DNA from: Notospermus geniculatus
Lineage: Eukaryota; Nemertea; Pilidiophora; Heteronemertea; Lineidae
Assembly: GCA_002633025.1 (NCBI GenBank)
Contig: NMRB01000110.1
Location: 605,435 to 669,434 of the forward strand
Reading direction: 5' to 3'
Length of the DNA: 64,000 nucleotides
Shown here: positions 43,901 through 55,089 of the stretch, one piece after another
Layout of the letters: every line of letters begins with the position of its first letter
Numbering within the stretch: the stretch's first letter is position 1
The notes under the pieces: model-generated
The model's database searches: none
Seen by the model: only the letters and a program-made list of their open reading frames with translations
Told to the model about the DNA's origin: nothing
Made by a program: the position numbers and the translations under genes

Positions 43901-45263
43901 CCTGTCCGTAAACCAATAGGAATGTCTTTAGACGTGATGACGTCACTTACATTGGCGGACTTTAATTGGACGACGAGGTTATTTTTCAGAGGCACATGGA
44001 TTGGGAGGCGGAAGGTCACACGGAGATCTGTTGAGAAGACTGTATACTCTTCTGGAACGTTCAGCTCGTAGCCAAGACCTGTAAAAGGCAAGAGTAAAAA
44101 TACAGACAGGAATATATAGTTACATTAGAAAACATATCNNNNNNNNNNNNNNNNNNNNNNNNNNNNNNNNNNNNNNNNNNNNNNNNNNNCCCCTTCAGCC
44201 TAACTATAGTTGGGGAACTCCCAGTGCTTTGCAAGCAAAGTGGACTAAAATGGCACTATTATCTATTACGGATAAAACTGACCTTCACCTTCCGTTGAGG
44301 GTACGCAAATAGTTTCCTGATCTTTGGCCCCTCCCGTCCTGGACAAACTAACATATCGGAAGCAGTATGCCACGACATCCTTTTGGAAGAGATCACATTC
44401 GTATTTTACGATACCCGTACTTTTTGTTGCATGAACTGTTTTTTCAATGACGTATTCCAGCTCCCTTGGCGAGGCGACCGAAACCGTTGCCTTCGGTTTT
44501 ATCCTATACATTCTCATTTTGTCTCTGGTGCCAGGACACGGTGGACGTTTGTACTGCATTTGAAAAGCTCGCTGGCAAGGGAATATACTCCCCGTCATTG
44601 CTTCAAGTCCGAACATCTGCCTTGACCACCGCACGACCATGCGTCCACTTTTTGCTATGCTACCTTTCGGATCATAAGACGAACGAAATATTGCTTGGTA
44701 ATATCCTTCCTGGTCGAACACATCACAGGCAAACTTGGACTGATATCTGTTATTCATCTTCCTTAGATCTATTTCATATTCTTTATCAACAACAACTGGT
44801 TTGATCCACGGGATTTCATCCGTGGGATTCTTTCCTTGGTATGTCATTTCTATCCAATATTTACTTTGTTTTGATCTTGAGTTGCATTTTGCCTCAGTGC
44901 TGACGAACGTCAGATACACTTCTCTCGTAAGAGCAATGTGATCTGGAGGAAGCGTAAAGATAATTTCAGGCCATATCGCTTTAATGACTTTTGACGTCAC
45001 CAAAACGAGTCCCGAGTCCAGGTTCTTCATTTCAAATATAAACAAACCCTCACGATCCAATACTCCACATAAAATGTTTACGTAACCTGTCCGCAAACCA
45101 ATAGGAATGTCTTTAGACGTGATGACGTCACTTACATTGGCGGACTTTAATTGGACTACGAGGTTATTTTTCAGAGGCACGTGGATTGGGAGGCGGAAGG
45201 TCACACGGAGATCTGTTGAGAAGACTGTATACTCTTCTGGAACGTTCAGCTCGTAGCCAAGAC
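39828..45263 (-). CDS. thsd1: THSD1-like type I membrane protein with TSP1 and CUB-like domains (gene, 5' end not found)
   Basis: Four exons (listed separately, counting the duplicated ectodomain exon once) join in phase 1 throughout. They give an ectodomain of about 327 residues, a TSP1 repeat, a CUB-like domain, one transmembrane helix and a cytoplasmic tail of about 330 residues. The ectodomain start (YELNVPEEYTVFSTDLRVTF) and the TSP1-then-TM layout resemble vertebrate THSD1, a focal-adhesion-associated membrane protein. The CUB-like domain is extra compared with the human protein as I know it. The exon with the signal peptide is missing: it should end in phase 1 and lie upstream of 45263. 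A short hydrophobic frame at about 46045 on the minus strand was considered, but it has no good donor. Confidence 0.72.
41645..42031 (-). CDS. thsd1: THSD1-like CUB-like domain exon
   Basis: 387 bases. After an acidic linker (DDTNDTDEAIEP), it encodes CGCNLTASQAVFESRGHCPP, then SVWLIRVNHGRRIVLDF, VRDGEGDHNDLL and GFRATY. The spaced pattern (xxFxSxGxP, Wxxxxxxxxxxxxxx(I/L)xF, DG, GFxAxY) is that of a CUB domain. Acceptor GTTTCAG, donor GTAAGT, phase 1 to 1. Confidence 0.8.
42231..42422 (-). CDS. thsd1: THSD1-like TSP1 exon
   Basis: 192 bases encoding one thrombospondin type 1 repeat: WGYWSSWSVC, then CGDGRRSRYRVC, then WQECKVPC. Six cysteines and the tryptophan ladder are present. Acceptor ATTTTTTAG, donor GTAAGT, phase 1 to 1. 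Confidence 0.9.
42646..42888. mobile_element. MITE with GCAACTTG internal repeats in a THSD1-like intron
   Basis: The ends are inverted (GGCCCGTTTACACATG on the left, GTGTAAACCGCCC on the right). Between them GCAACTTG, CAAGTTGC and TTGCAACT recur in both orientations many times. The intron lies between the TSP1 exon and the ectodomain exon. Terminal GTTTACAC sequence is reminiscent of hAT-type MITEs; this is inference. G-rich low-complexity sequence (TAGGAGTAGG) follows to about 43000. Confidence 0.65.
43006..44138. repeat. Tandem duplication unit A (THSD1-like)
   Basis: Runs from CCCTTCAGCCTAACTATAG to AAAACATATC, ending exactly at the N run. Near-identical to 44190-45323. Confidence 0.9.
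43098..44078 (-). CDS. thsd1: THSD1-like ectodomain exon (copy A)
   Basis: Duplicate of 44283-45263, 1185 bases away, with a handful of substitutions; one is visible in protein (TDDIPW here, TDEIPW there). Both copies keep the same splice sites. The copies are separated by an N gap and are most likely the two haplotypes of one exon. Confidence 0.75.
44139..44189. other. Assembly gap (51 Ns)
   Basis: A run of 51 N separates two near-identical copies of about 1.13 kb, so the true gap may be zero or negative (an unmerged overlap). Confidence 0.98.
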
Positions 45264-45323
45264 CTGTAAAAGGCAAGAGTAAAAATACAGACAGGAATAT
45301 ATAGTTACATTAGAAAACATATC
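44190..45323. repeat. Tandem duplication unit B (THSD1-like)
   Basis: Starts with the same CCCTTCAGCCTAACTATAG right after the gap and continues past AAAACATATC into unique sequence. Confidence 0.9.
44283..45263 (-). CDS. thsd1: THSD1-like ectodomain exon (copy B)
   Basis: 981 bases, starting in the second base of a Gly codon (LGYELNVPEE) after acceptor CCTTTTACAG. The donor is GTCAGT, or GTGAAG six bases earlier; both are phase 1. It encodes beta-rich extracellular sequence with paired cysteines (CGVLDREGLFIFEM; CDVFDQEGYYQAIF; CDLFQKDVVAYCF), which look like three repeated Ig-like or similar sandwich modules, each with an xxDxEGxY/F motif. Confidence 0.8.
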
Positions 45324-48132
45324 ACCGAGTTCATTATCACCAACGTTTCGAGAGGAAATATTATGGCAGCCATGGAGTATGGAAGACTAGAGTCATGTAT
45401 GGTGTGGACGTCGACACAATGGGAATACACCCACTAGCGATTCTGCCTGAAAACCTTCGGAGTTGAATACAGAGTAACTTCTGCATTTCCTTTTTGCCGA
45501 AGTGATTGTTATAGATGGTACAAAACATATGTTTGAAGTGCCATGAATCTGGGAGAGTGATGATGTATCAACCACTAGCCTTGGCTAGAATTCGAAATCC
45601 CTGAAGTACAACACAGGATGCATCTATTGTCATTATAATGTTAGTAGTGCACCGATCCCTCGTAAGTTTAAAACCCAACAAGGAAGTGGAACACTCCTGA
45701 TCATTGATTCTCGGCCTTTACCCTTGTTTAACTCGCTTATTTGTGTCACAGAACTGAGCTGAAGTGGTTCCATTAGCTACCGAGATCCGCGATGATACAT
45801 GAAATCCATAAAGCCAAGTTAAAACGGAAGCTCAAAATGCTTGGAGTTGGTCTGTTATGTCTGAGAGGATGCATGTTTAGAATAACGTAGTCATGTAGCC
45901 ACAGGAGAGACCGGCGAGTTTCTGTAGGAGTGACACTCTCCATCACGGAGTTTTGTCTTGCCGATGGAGAGTTGATCTTCAGTCTGTAGTCAGACTCGCA
46001 TTGATGCATGCAAACCACAATCACCAGAGCAAGTCTAGGTTCCATTTTCGATGCTACCACGAATATTGCTGTTGGTGCCTAATGCGGAAATGCATGCAAA
46101 GCAGCGAAAAGATCTGCTTTGGTCTATTTTGTAAGTCAATATCACATGTGACATGAGTCATGGATCATGTAAAACGAACTGGACAATTTTGTGATATCTC
46201 GTGATCCAAACAATCTACATGATCAGGTTGTGCATGTCACATCTCTCTAGGCACGTAGGCTACTACTATATACCCTTATACATGTAGTAGTATTCATAGT
46301 ACACGCACGTAGTATATTGGCGAATGCCTGCCATTATTGGTAACTTTACCCAAGCCTACGTTACCTAAGCCAACGTTACAACTACGTTTGAGTGTATGCC
46401 ATCTCATTGAATCGGCTGTAAGTCTTAGGAAAGCTACGGTAACTCCTACAGATGTGGATATGTCCAAGGTAATGTCTACTTTAGTGATCAAGGTGAGGCG
46501 AATGTAAATGGCTACATTAGCGTCATTTGCACCTTGTGATATGTAGCCTATAGTATCAAAGGCTTCAAATATCTATTCAAAGAGAACATGTCGGTGTAAC
46601 TTAAAGAACACTCTGTCAACGAGAACCGTGTGACTGCCACTTGCTGGTTTATCTTTCTCAAACAGACGCTAGATGAGCGGCGTAAGTTAATGCGTTCCAC
46701 TGAGCAAGCAAGCAAATGGTGCGGGATGTAATTATGGTTTAATCTGATGGAGAGGACGAAGTGTCATCTCGACGTCAGCGTAAAATCTCTGGAGGTCGAC
46801 GGATCAAAGCCTTCACAAGCATTTGACAAGTTAGATACAAGGCGTGTCCCCGGAGGAGCATGAGCAGCAGCTTGTTCGAGGAAATCACTCGTGCTTTAAT
46901 CATTTAATACTCCCCGTTCCACTAAGCACTTAAAGCAAAGTGTGTTTATCTGTACATTTTTCAATCCAGTATTGCCTGTGTTGGTATCCTGACAGTTCTC
47001 TCGACAGTCGTCGTGGCATTTGCAAAGGAACATTTAATTCCAAAGTTAACATCATTAATATCACCTGTCCAAGATATGATGAAGAAGGTACATGCTGGTG
47101 GGCTCATAGCATTTGCAAAACAACTTTTAATTCAAAAGTGAACTTTATCTGTCCAAGATAAAAAAAGTTTATTCTCGATGTGTTTTTCTGTGTGACTTGT
47201 GCAAGTAATCTCCAGTATACTGGATATATGTAAACCTTCACTGCATATGAAACAGACCTAATCATGATTCGGTGTCTTGTTTCAAAAACATTAAACATTC
47301 ATTAGTCTTGTAGAATGGGCAATTGACGATGTATTCATTCGAAATGACGTTTTCAACGGCAAACAGTATATTTAATTTCACAGAACATCATCGTCTGGGG
47401 CGCTGTCAGAATAGAAAAATATGAATAGCTATTCTCCGGTACTATACATCCATTACTGGTCTAATTGATACTAAATTAAACATATCCTTCGTGTACGACC
47501 AAAAGTAGAGCCCATTAACCATTAATTGGACTGGTTTCAGTCCCGCATTGAACAGCGCGACGCATTGCTTTTTGTGCACTGCTGCATCCGACCCAGTCGG
47601 AGCCAGGGAGATTACGATCTCTGACGTAATAGTTAATTACGTGGTGATGAAAATATAGAAAATATTTCTGAGATAGACGAACTTGCTGCATTTTGATTGA
47701 TCCTAGAACCCAGAAAATAAGACTTTTCAGAAGGCGGGTTTTGTCCTTTCGGTAAATATTGTTGTCAATATAATGGCTTCATGTACAGAACTGTAATATG
47801 GTACATGTAATTTGTTTATTATACATTACAGAATAATGCCATTTTTAGTTTGAATTTGAATTTGGGGAAATAGTCAATTTACAATATTCCGAATATTCTC
47901 TCCACTCTCCATCTATTCATCAAAGGTTGGGATTATGTTGAGCCTTGCTCAGAGGGATTGCAAGTTCAAAGTGCTAGTGAGAGTGGCAATATATTCTCTT
48001 AGAAAACCCGCAATATTCGCGTCGAATAGCACTCGGGGTGCAATTGTTGCGAGCTTATAATGCCGCACCTCTCTCAAATCATTCCCATTTCCAATTATCC
48101 TGCCAACAACAGGATCATACCCGAGGGATCCT
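45324..48132. other. Non-coding stretch upstream of the THSD1-like exons
   Basis: No convincing exon. The missing first exon of the THSD1-like gene should be here or beyond. A weak internal duplication of about 94 bp (GCATTTGCAAA ... TGTCCAAGATA, at about 47014 and 47108) is the only structure seen. Confidence 0.4.
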
Positions 48133-48713
48133 ATGCTCAAACCTGTCGAAAGCTAAGGATGTGAGAAGTACAATGTTGCTGACTCATCGGGGAGCCTCTG
48201 TGATGGCGTCTCTCTACTTTTTTGATAATTCATGTTGCGTTCTCTCGCTTACGTTTTTCTGAAAATCCTTGAAATTCAATTGTTTGTTTTTTAAGTGCGT
48301 CCATTGTTTCGAGATTTAGATTTTGACGACGATATAAAATTTAATGGTTATGAAGGCTGTTCCCAAGCACGGCAGAATCCCTAAGGAAAATCACCATAAA
48401 GTCACGCCAGTGAATCACTCTTTTCGTGATATAGCTAGCCTTCAACACCAGTCAATTCACATCCAATTAGACCTCTGGTTTTAACGACCACTATCAGCGA
48501 GCACATGACAAAGCAATCCCTCCACTTATTTCCATCGAGCGGTGTCGAAGTCATAAATTATCACCCCTAATGATATCCTGGGTTGAGATGTTGTTCGGCG
48601 TTGGGAAAGCTGAAGTTTGCCAATACATGTGCATTTTTTAAGACTACATGTACTTGAAGAAGAAATATAGTGTATTGACTGTTCTGAGAAAACGTACGCT
48701 GGTTACTTCACCA
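48133..48713 (+). repeat. 581-bp tandem duplication, unit 1
   Basis: Starts ATGCTCAAACCTGTCGAAAG and ends at the start of the second unit, with no N between. The two units differ by scattered substitutions and short indels. No ORF is conserved between them. Confidence 0.85.
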
Positions 48714-49289
48714 ATGCTCAAACCTGTCGAAAGCTAAGGATGTGAGAAGTACAATGTTGCTGACTCATCGGGGAGCCTCTGTGATGGCGTCTCTCTACTT
48801 TTTTGACAATGCATGTTGCTTTCTCTCGCTTGTGTTTTTCTGAAAATCCTTGAAATTCAGTGTTTGTTTTTTCAGTGCGTCCATTTTTTTCGAGATTTCG
48901 ACATTGACGACGATATAAAATTTAATGGTTATGAAGGCTGTTCCCAAGCGCAGCAGAATCCCTAAGGAAAATCACCATAAAGTCACGCCAGTGAATCACT
49001 CTTTTCGTGATATAGCAAGCCTTCAACACCAGTCAATTCACATCCAATTAGACCTCTGGTTTTAACGACCACTATCAGCGAGCACATGACAAAGCAATCC
49101 CTCCACTTATTTCCATCGAGCGGTGTCGAAGTCATAAATTATCACCTAATGATATCCTGGGTTGAGATGTTGTTCGGCGTTGGGAAAGCTGAAGTTTGCC
49201 AATACATGTACATTTTTTAAGACTACATGTACTTGAAGAAGAAATACTGTATTGACTGTTCTGAGAAAACGAACCCTGGTTACTTCACC
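48714..49289 (+). repeat. 581-bp tandem duplication, unit 2
   Basis: Second copy of 48133-48713, ending in GGTTACTTCACCA like the first. Confidence 0.85.
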
Positions 49290-49930
49290 AGGCGGAAGAA
49301 AAAATACAGGGCAATTGAAATTTGTATATTTATTGTGAATTCAAAACTGTAAAGCTTCTAAAAAGACGTTTCGTCTCGTTTTTAGCTTCTAGCACTTGCT
49401 ACTAGAGAGGTATCCCGCATCACGCCAAATATACCGAAGTCGGTGTCAACAGCAGCAGGATTTAATGACTACTCGCAGCAGAAATCACGCTGATCCAATT
49501 GCCATTAATCTCAATATAGACTAGTCCGCATCCTTATGCTCGGATTAACGGCCCATTGCTGACAACCCACAGGCCGTAAATCATTTTCAATCAGCTGTAA
49601 TTGGAGGCTGCCTTCTATCGAAGTTTAGTAGTGGAAAAAGGAAATTGGAACTTGCACGAAATATAAGTGACTGGTGCACTTTAAGGTGAAAACAAACTCT
49701 ACCTGAATTACATGGCGCGGTGCTATTTTACTGATGGATGGATGAGATCGATCTAATTTATTGTAATTGCTACAAATTATGGCTTATAAACAGCAAGTGA
49801 AGAAAAAACGTTTATGTGTTGTTATTTTGTCGTTGACGCATGGTGTTGTTATTACTGCCTGATTTCGAAGCATTTATTCAATTGTGGGGGAAAAAATAAA
49901 ATCGCTTTCGAAGAGTCGTTTTTATTCCTT

Positions 49931-50281
49931 TTATTGTAAGTGATGACTACCCTGTGCAAAGGAAAGCAGTGTTAGTAGCCTTTGCGAATGAGCCGCTGCA
50001 CAACTCAACAGTAAAATATTAGAGACTCGGCCTGAATACTCACTGATGGGATTTTTTACAAAGAATGCCACATTGGATAATGTGAATTCGCGTCGATCAG
50101 TCCCCGATGGGCATAACTCGACGCCTTCACATTGACTCATACAGTATCGGGCGCGGTTCCCTGACCAGCCTGTTCCAATGAAGTGACTTTCCATCATCGA
50201 CTCGTTAACCTCTCTTGGGGGTTTGGTTAATGGTTTCTCGCCTGTATCCAATAGTCCAGAATCTCTTGAGTTAGCGTTCAT
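49931..50281 (-). other. Unassigned ORF, possible exon
   Basis: A 116-codon minus-strand frame with a cysteine-bearing stretch (NRARYCMSQCEGVELCPSG). A GTGAGT donor lies in the frame at about 50042, in phase 1 after NPI. That phase fits the THSD1-like ectodomain acceptor, but the frame has no signal peptide. It could be an exon of an unidentified gene or chance. I recognise no family. Confidence 0.25.
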
Positions 50282-50682
50282 TCACGGGTCATTACTCTCC
50301 CGCGGGTATGTCTCAAAATGTACGGGCAACATCAGACAAGCAGAGTGTTAGAAGGTTATGAGGTTACAACGTTGAAAGAGAACACAAACATTGACTGACA
50401 AAATGTCTTCTTTCGTATTTTACAAGAAGGATATCATGATATTTCGTAGTCGTGCTTGATGTGAAATTTTGAATTGACAAGATCGAAATGATTTTACCAT
50501 AAGCCTATACAGGCAAAGGAATCGGCGACCAAACCTCTTGAGTAGATGTAACCATAACTGGAGACTAACCAAAACTGCCGATAGCGCCGATAAAATTACA
50601 AAATAGAATCGAGCTAGATTCAAGCTTTATTGGCTTTCGTTGATACCAGTAATCCAATCAATTCTGTCTTAGATACATATCT

Positions 50683-50819
50683 ACAATTCCTGAAACTTTT
50701 GCGGCTACGTGACTTCTATTTTTGAGTTATCCTGCGCACACCACACAGATTGGATGGCGAGAGTGATCCAGAGAAGATCAGTAAAAGGAAGACCGCCTTC
50801 TCTGAGGTGGAGCGGTCTT
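50683..50819 (+). repeat. Dispersed repeat, copy 2 (see 4820-4953)
   Basis: Same ordered words as 4820-4953, ending in AAGACCGCC...AGCGGTCTT. The hairpin loop differs from copy 1. Confidence 0.55.
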
Positions 50820-52217
50820 CATTACATTTGCAGTTGCCGTCTTTTCCTGCGAAGTCCATCTTGCTTTCATAGGGATCTACCCGAGAGCGGAGACGTCACC
50901 AGTTTCAACCTAGTGGAGTATTGACAAGCTCTGCTCTGCTCCTGTTTGAGCATGATTGCATGTTCCAAAAAGAACTAAATGCCCTCCTTGTCTACTCTTG
51001 GCGACAAACAAATGAGATGCTTTGTGACATTTTCCTGCTAATGATGCCTATAGTCATTAGTCGTGCTCTTAAAACCATTCACGAATTAGCCCAGGCTTTA
51101 ACGGCCATAGATGGTCGACGCGCGTCCTGTTGCCAAGGTAACACTTTGTTCTCTTTGTTATGGATACCTGGATGTTTGTATCCTATGCTAATTCCCAAGC
51201 CTCATCTAGCCTTATTGATAGCTTGACATCAAAGGGATGTAAGCTACCGCTGAGTATTGATAGCTCTACATCAAAGGGATTTTAGAAACCACCGAGTACT
51301 GTATGCAAAGAAACACGGTCCTACGCTAGCGGAAGGCCCCGATATAATGGCAAGATGAATTACAGGGTTGGGAAGGAAATTTTCTTCATTATGAAGAAAG
51401 TGTGGTTAACGAGTATTGAGTCTCCAAATGTCAATTTTTATTTTGTATGGATTCCGAAACTAGCTTTTGGTGAAATTATCTCTAAATATTTTCCTTTTGT
51501 GGTAGAGCGTGGGAATTTGCAGCATACCTTTCGTCCATTCTTAAATGGTGGTACTTTAACATAAACATACTTCAACATAACATTACACTTCATCGTCTCC
51601 ATCGTCCTTTTTGAAACAGTTCGGGCAATGACGTGCAAGTTTGGCCAGATCTTTAAGCTATCGGCTCAATATTTGTAAAGGTTTGGGTTTTGCGGATCCT
51701 GGTGGATACAATGGTACCACTTTGTAATTACTATCGATCACATAAGTGCTTTGTCGATCGTTGCCAGCGTCCAGGTTCCTCGTTTGGACAGCTGCGGTTT
51801 CTACCGTCGATCTCTATGCGGATAAACCCCAGTAAATGATTATACGACACAGAACATTGCCATTATTATTAAAAAGAAATTGAGCGAACAGGAGACAACA
51901 CTTCCTGATGGATGGCAAGTCGATATTGAGGATTAGCAAGATGAAAGGGACCGCCACTTGGCAGTAGTGTACACGTCAAGTCCACTCATCTTTCCAACAG
52001 AGCCACAATGATGAGTCGACAGCCTGGTTAACGTTGAGAATGTTCTCGAGAACAGACTGGTAGGAAAACAGGTTCATAAATCGTGAATTAGTTGGAGAGA
52101 CCAATGACGTTGACCACATGGTGATGACGAGATAGGTTTTCAGTAGCTATCAATCAATTTGCCAGTTCTGTATTGTAATGGCCGTGTCCATTTGGTGTAC
52201 CTGACGCTGGATCCAAT

Positions 52218-52313
52218 GGCTGGTATTCATAAAAGTTAGCACAGCGAGGTCCAGTGTAAATGTACAACAGAACTTGAAGTAAAAGCATTTGCTAGCTTTT
52301 TTGAATATCAGCC
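52218..52313. mobile_element. Palindromic MITE family, copy 3 (one arm shortened)
   Basis: Begins GGCTGGTATTCATAAAAG and ends TGAATATCAGCC like the copy at 38841. It lacks the left inner AAATGCTTTTACTT arm, which appears deleted between two GC dinucleotides. Confidence 0.65.
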
Positions 52314-52585
52314 ATTCCAGCGTGACACAAAATTATCCTATTGTCAGGTTAGGTAATATGCTGCCCCGCCGTGAAGGAAACCTCTTTCTGAATGGGCAGA
52401 GTTTGAGCCTATTGTTGACTGTATTATGTGACTTTTGTTATGCAATGTGCCATGGGGTGTTAGCCATTTTGGCTGTATTGTGTTCAGATGCACTTAGGTA
52501 ATCAGAGTTGTGTGGACAGGGTAGAACAGAAGCATTTTGGCTGTGCTGTGTGTTCAACAGCCTATGCTGTACCAGACCAGAGACC

Positions 52586-53850
52586 CCAAGCACGATCGTC
52601 ATGCATTGATACATTAGATCTATGAAAAACAGCACCAAAGGATGACATATGAGTTACCGGTTTGAGCATTCTCCTGCCTGACCAGCAATATTTCCTATCT
52701 TTGTAAATATGCCAATGACACTATAAATAAAAGGTGGTATATTGCGATTCAATGAGAATTTCATCGTTTTTTCTTGTTCAGCTGCTGTGGTAATACATGG
52801 GCATCGAATGTTGACGCCAAGCTGTTTCTCTGATGAAATCACTGGTTTGCCCGTGCATGAATAAAGATTTATGCCCAACTGGTAGGTATATCTGCATCGA
52901 AACTTTTTATGTGCGACGAAAACTTTTTTGTGCATTTCTGCATCCTTATTGTGTACCGTCGGTCGACGATGGTATTCTTTGCTGAGACACCATGTTTGGA
53001 TGCGTCATTCTGTCAGAGTCGACATTGTTGCTATTCGTGGAAATGGTAACTGTTAAACTATGATCTATAAAAGTAAAAAAATTTAAAAAGTCAGACCATG
53101 TTTCCTTCGGATGTACAGAAACGCCGCGTGAGCTCTATTCCTTCCGACTCTCATCAGATCAGAACTCCTCGCAGCAGTTGGCTGATGAATTTGAACATAG
53201 CACAAGAGTACACTCTGATCGTAGTTTACAAAAAAAGGTTTTCTTTGTTGATAATTCATCAAGTATATGCAATTATTTTGCATCCTGAATGCCAGAAGGG
53301 GCCGTTGTCTGGGTAACGAATTACTCGGAAGGGCTGAGTGGAACACTTTTGAATATTTCTGTCGAATTTGCATATTGTGGCGTGAACTTTAGTCACGGCG
53401 AACTTCACACTTGAAACATTCGTCTGCGTGGCAGAAAATTACGAAATAATGAAATTAAACCGTTTGAAAAGGAACTTATTAATAATTCACATATTACTCA
53501 GTTTCGACTGTGAAAGTTGTTGATGTTCATAGCCATTAGTTGTCAGTGGTTTTGATGAAAGGCTCTCATTATTCAAGCTATTTTGCCAAGGTAAATATGT
53601 TTTAAGACGCTTGAAGTTGAGTGTCCCTATGCACGTGCGAATGTACGCGCATGCAGTGTGCAACTCGGGCTTGTTTACAGCTAGTAGGCCTACTACACTA
53701 ACTTGCTCGATGAACCAATATTACCTCAACTTGTGGGTACAATACAAAATATACGGCAGATATACTATCTCACGGAACCATGATTCAGTCTCCTATTGAT
53801 CTTCCGCCTACTTCATCCGACTGGTTTCTGAACTAGCTCGAGTTAAGTTA
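52586..53850 (+). repeat. 1.26-kb tandem duplication, unit 1
   Basis: Starts CCAAGCACGATCGTCATGCA and ends GCTCGAGTTAAGTTA directly before the second unit. It contains 36 bases (beginning about TTGACGCCAAGCTG near 52812) absent from unit 2. No coding sequence is recognised. Confidence 0.88.
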
Positions 53851-55089
53851 CCAAGCACGATCGTCATGCATTGATACATTAGATCTATGAAAAACAGCAC
53901 CAAAGGATGACATATGAGTTACCGGTTTGAGCATTCTCCTGCATGACCAGCAATATTTCATATCTTTGTAAATATGCCAATGACACTATAAATAAAAGGT
54001 GGTATATTGCGATTCAATGAGAATTTCACCGTTTTTATTTCTTGTTCAGCTGCTGCGGCAATACATGGGCATCGAATGTTTGCCCGTGCATGAACAAAGA
54101 TTTATGCCCAGCTGGTGGGTATATCTGCATCGAAACTTTTTATGTGCGACGAAAACGTTTTGTGCATTTCTGCATCCTTATTGTGTACCGTCGGTCGACG
54201 ATGGTATTCTTTGCTGAGACACCATGATGTTTGGATGCGTCATTCTGTCAGAGTCGACATCGTTGCTATTCGTGGAAATGGTAACTGTTAAACTATGATC
54301 TATAAAAGTAAAAAAAATTTAAAAAGTCAGACCATGTTTCTTTCGGATATACAGAAACGCCGCGTGAGCTCTATTCCTTCCGACTCTCATCAGATCAGAA
54401 CTCCTCGCAGCAGTTGGCTGGTGAATTTGAACATAGCACAAGAGTACACTCTGATCGTAGTTTACAAAAAAAGGTTTTCTTTGTTGATAATTCATCAAGT
54501 ATATGCAATTATTTTGCATCCTGAATGCCAGAAGGGGCCGTTGTCTGGGTAACGAATTACTTCGGAAGGGCTGAGTGGAACACTTTTGAATATTTCTGTC
54601 GAATTTGCATATTGTGGTGTGAACTTTAGTCACGGCGAACTTCACACTTGAAACATTCGTTTGCGTGCAAGAAAATTACGAAATAATGAAATTAAACCGT
54701 TTGAAAAGGAACTTATTAATAATTCACATATTACTCAGTTTCGACTGTGAAAGTTGTTGATGTTCATAGCCATTAGTTGTCAGTGGTTTTGATGAAAGGC
54801 TCTCATTATTCAAGCTATTTTGCCAAGGTAGATATGTTTTAAGACGCTTGAAGTTGAGTGTCCCTATGCACGTGCGAATGTACGCGCATGCAGTGTGCAA
54901 CTCGGGCTTATGTTTACAGCTAGTAGGCCTACTACACTAACTTGCTCGATGAACCAATATTGCTTCAACATGTGGGTACAATACAAAATATACGGTAGAT
55001 ATACTATCTCACGGAACCATGATTCAGTCTCCTATTGATCTTCCGCCTACTTCATCCGACTGGTTTCTGAACTAGCTCGAGTTAAGTTA
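53851..55089 (+). repeat. 1.26-kb tandem duplication, unit 2
   Basis: Second copy, with the same first and last words and the 36-base deletion. The junction has no N. Confidence 0.88.

Noticed and set aside
45773-46060. Minus-strand frame with a signal-peptide-like start (MEPRLALVIVVC) as first THSD1-like exon
   Set aside because: No acceptable donor follows in the phase needed by the ectodomain exon, and the hydrophobic core is short.
50420-50623. Hydrophobic start MNLARFYFVILSALSAVL as a signal exon
   Set aside because: The only nearby donor (GTTAGT) would be phase 0, while the THSD1-like ectodomain needs phase 1; no other link.
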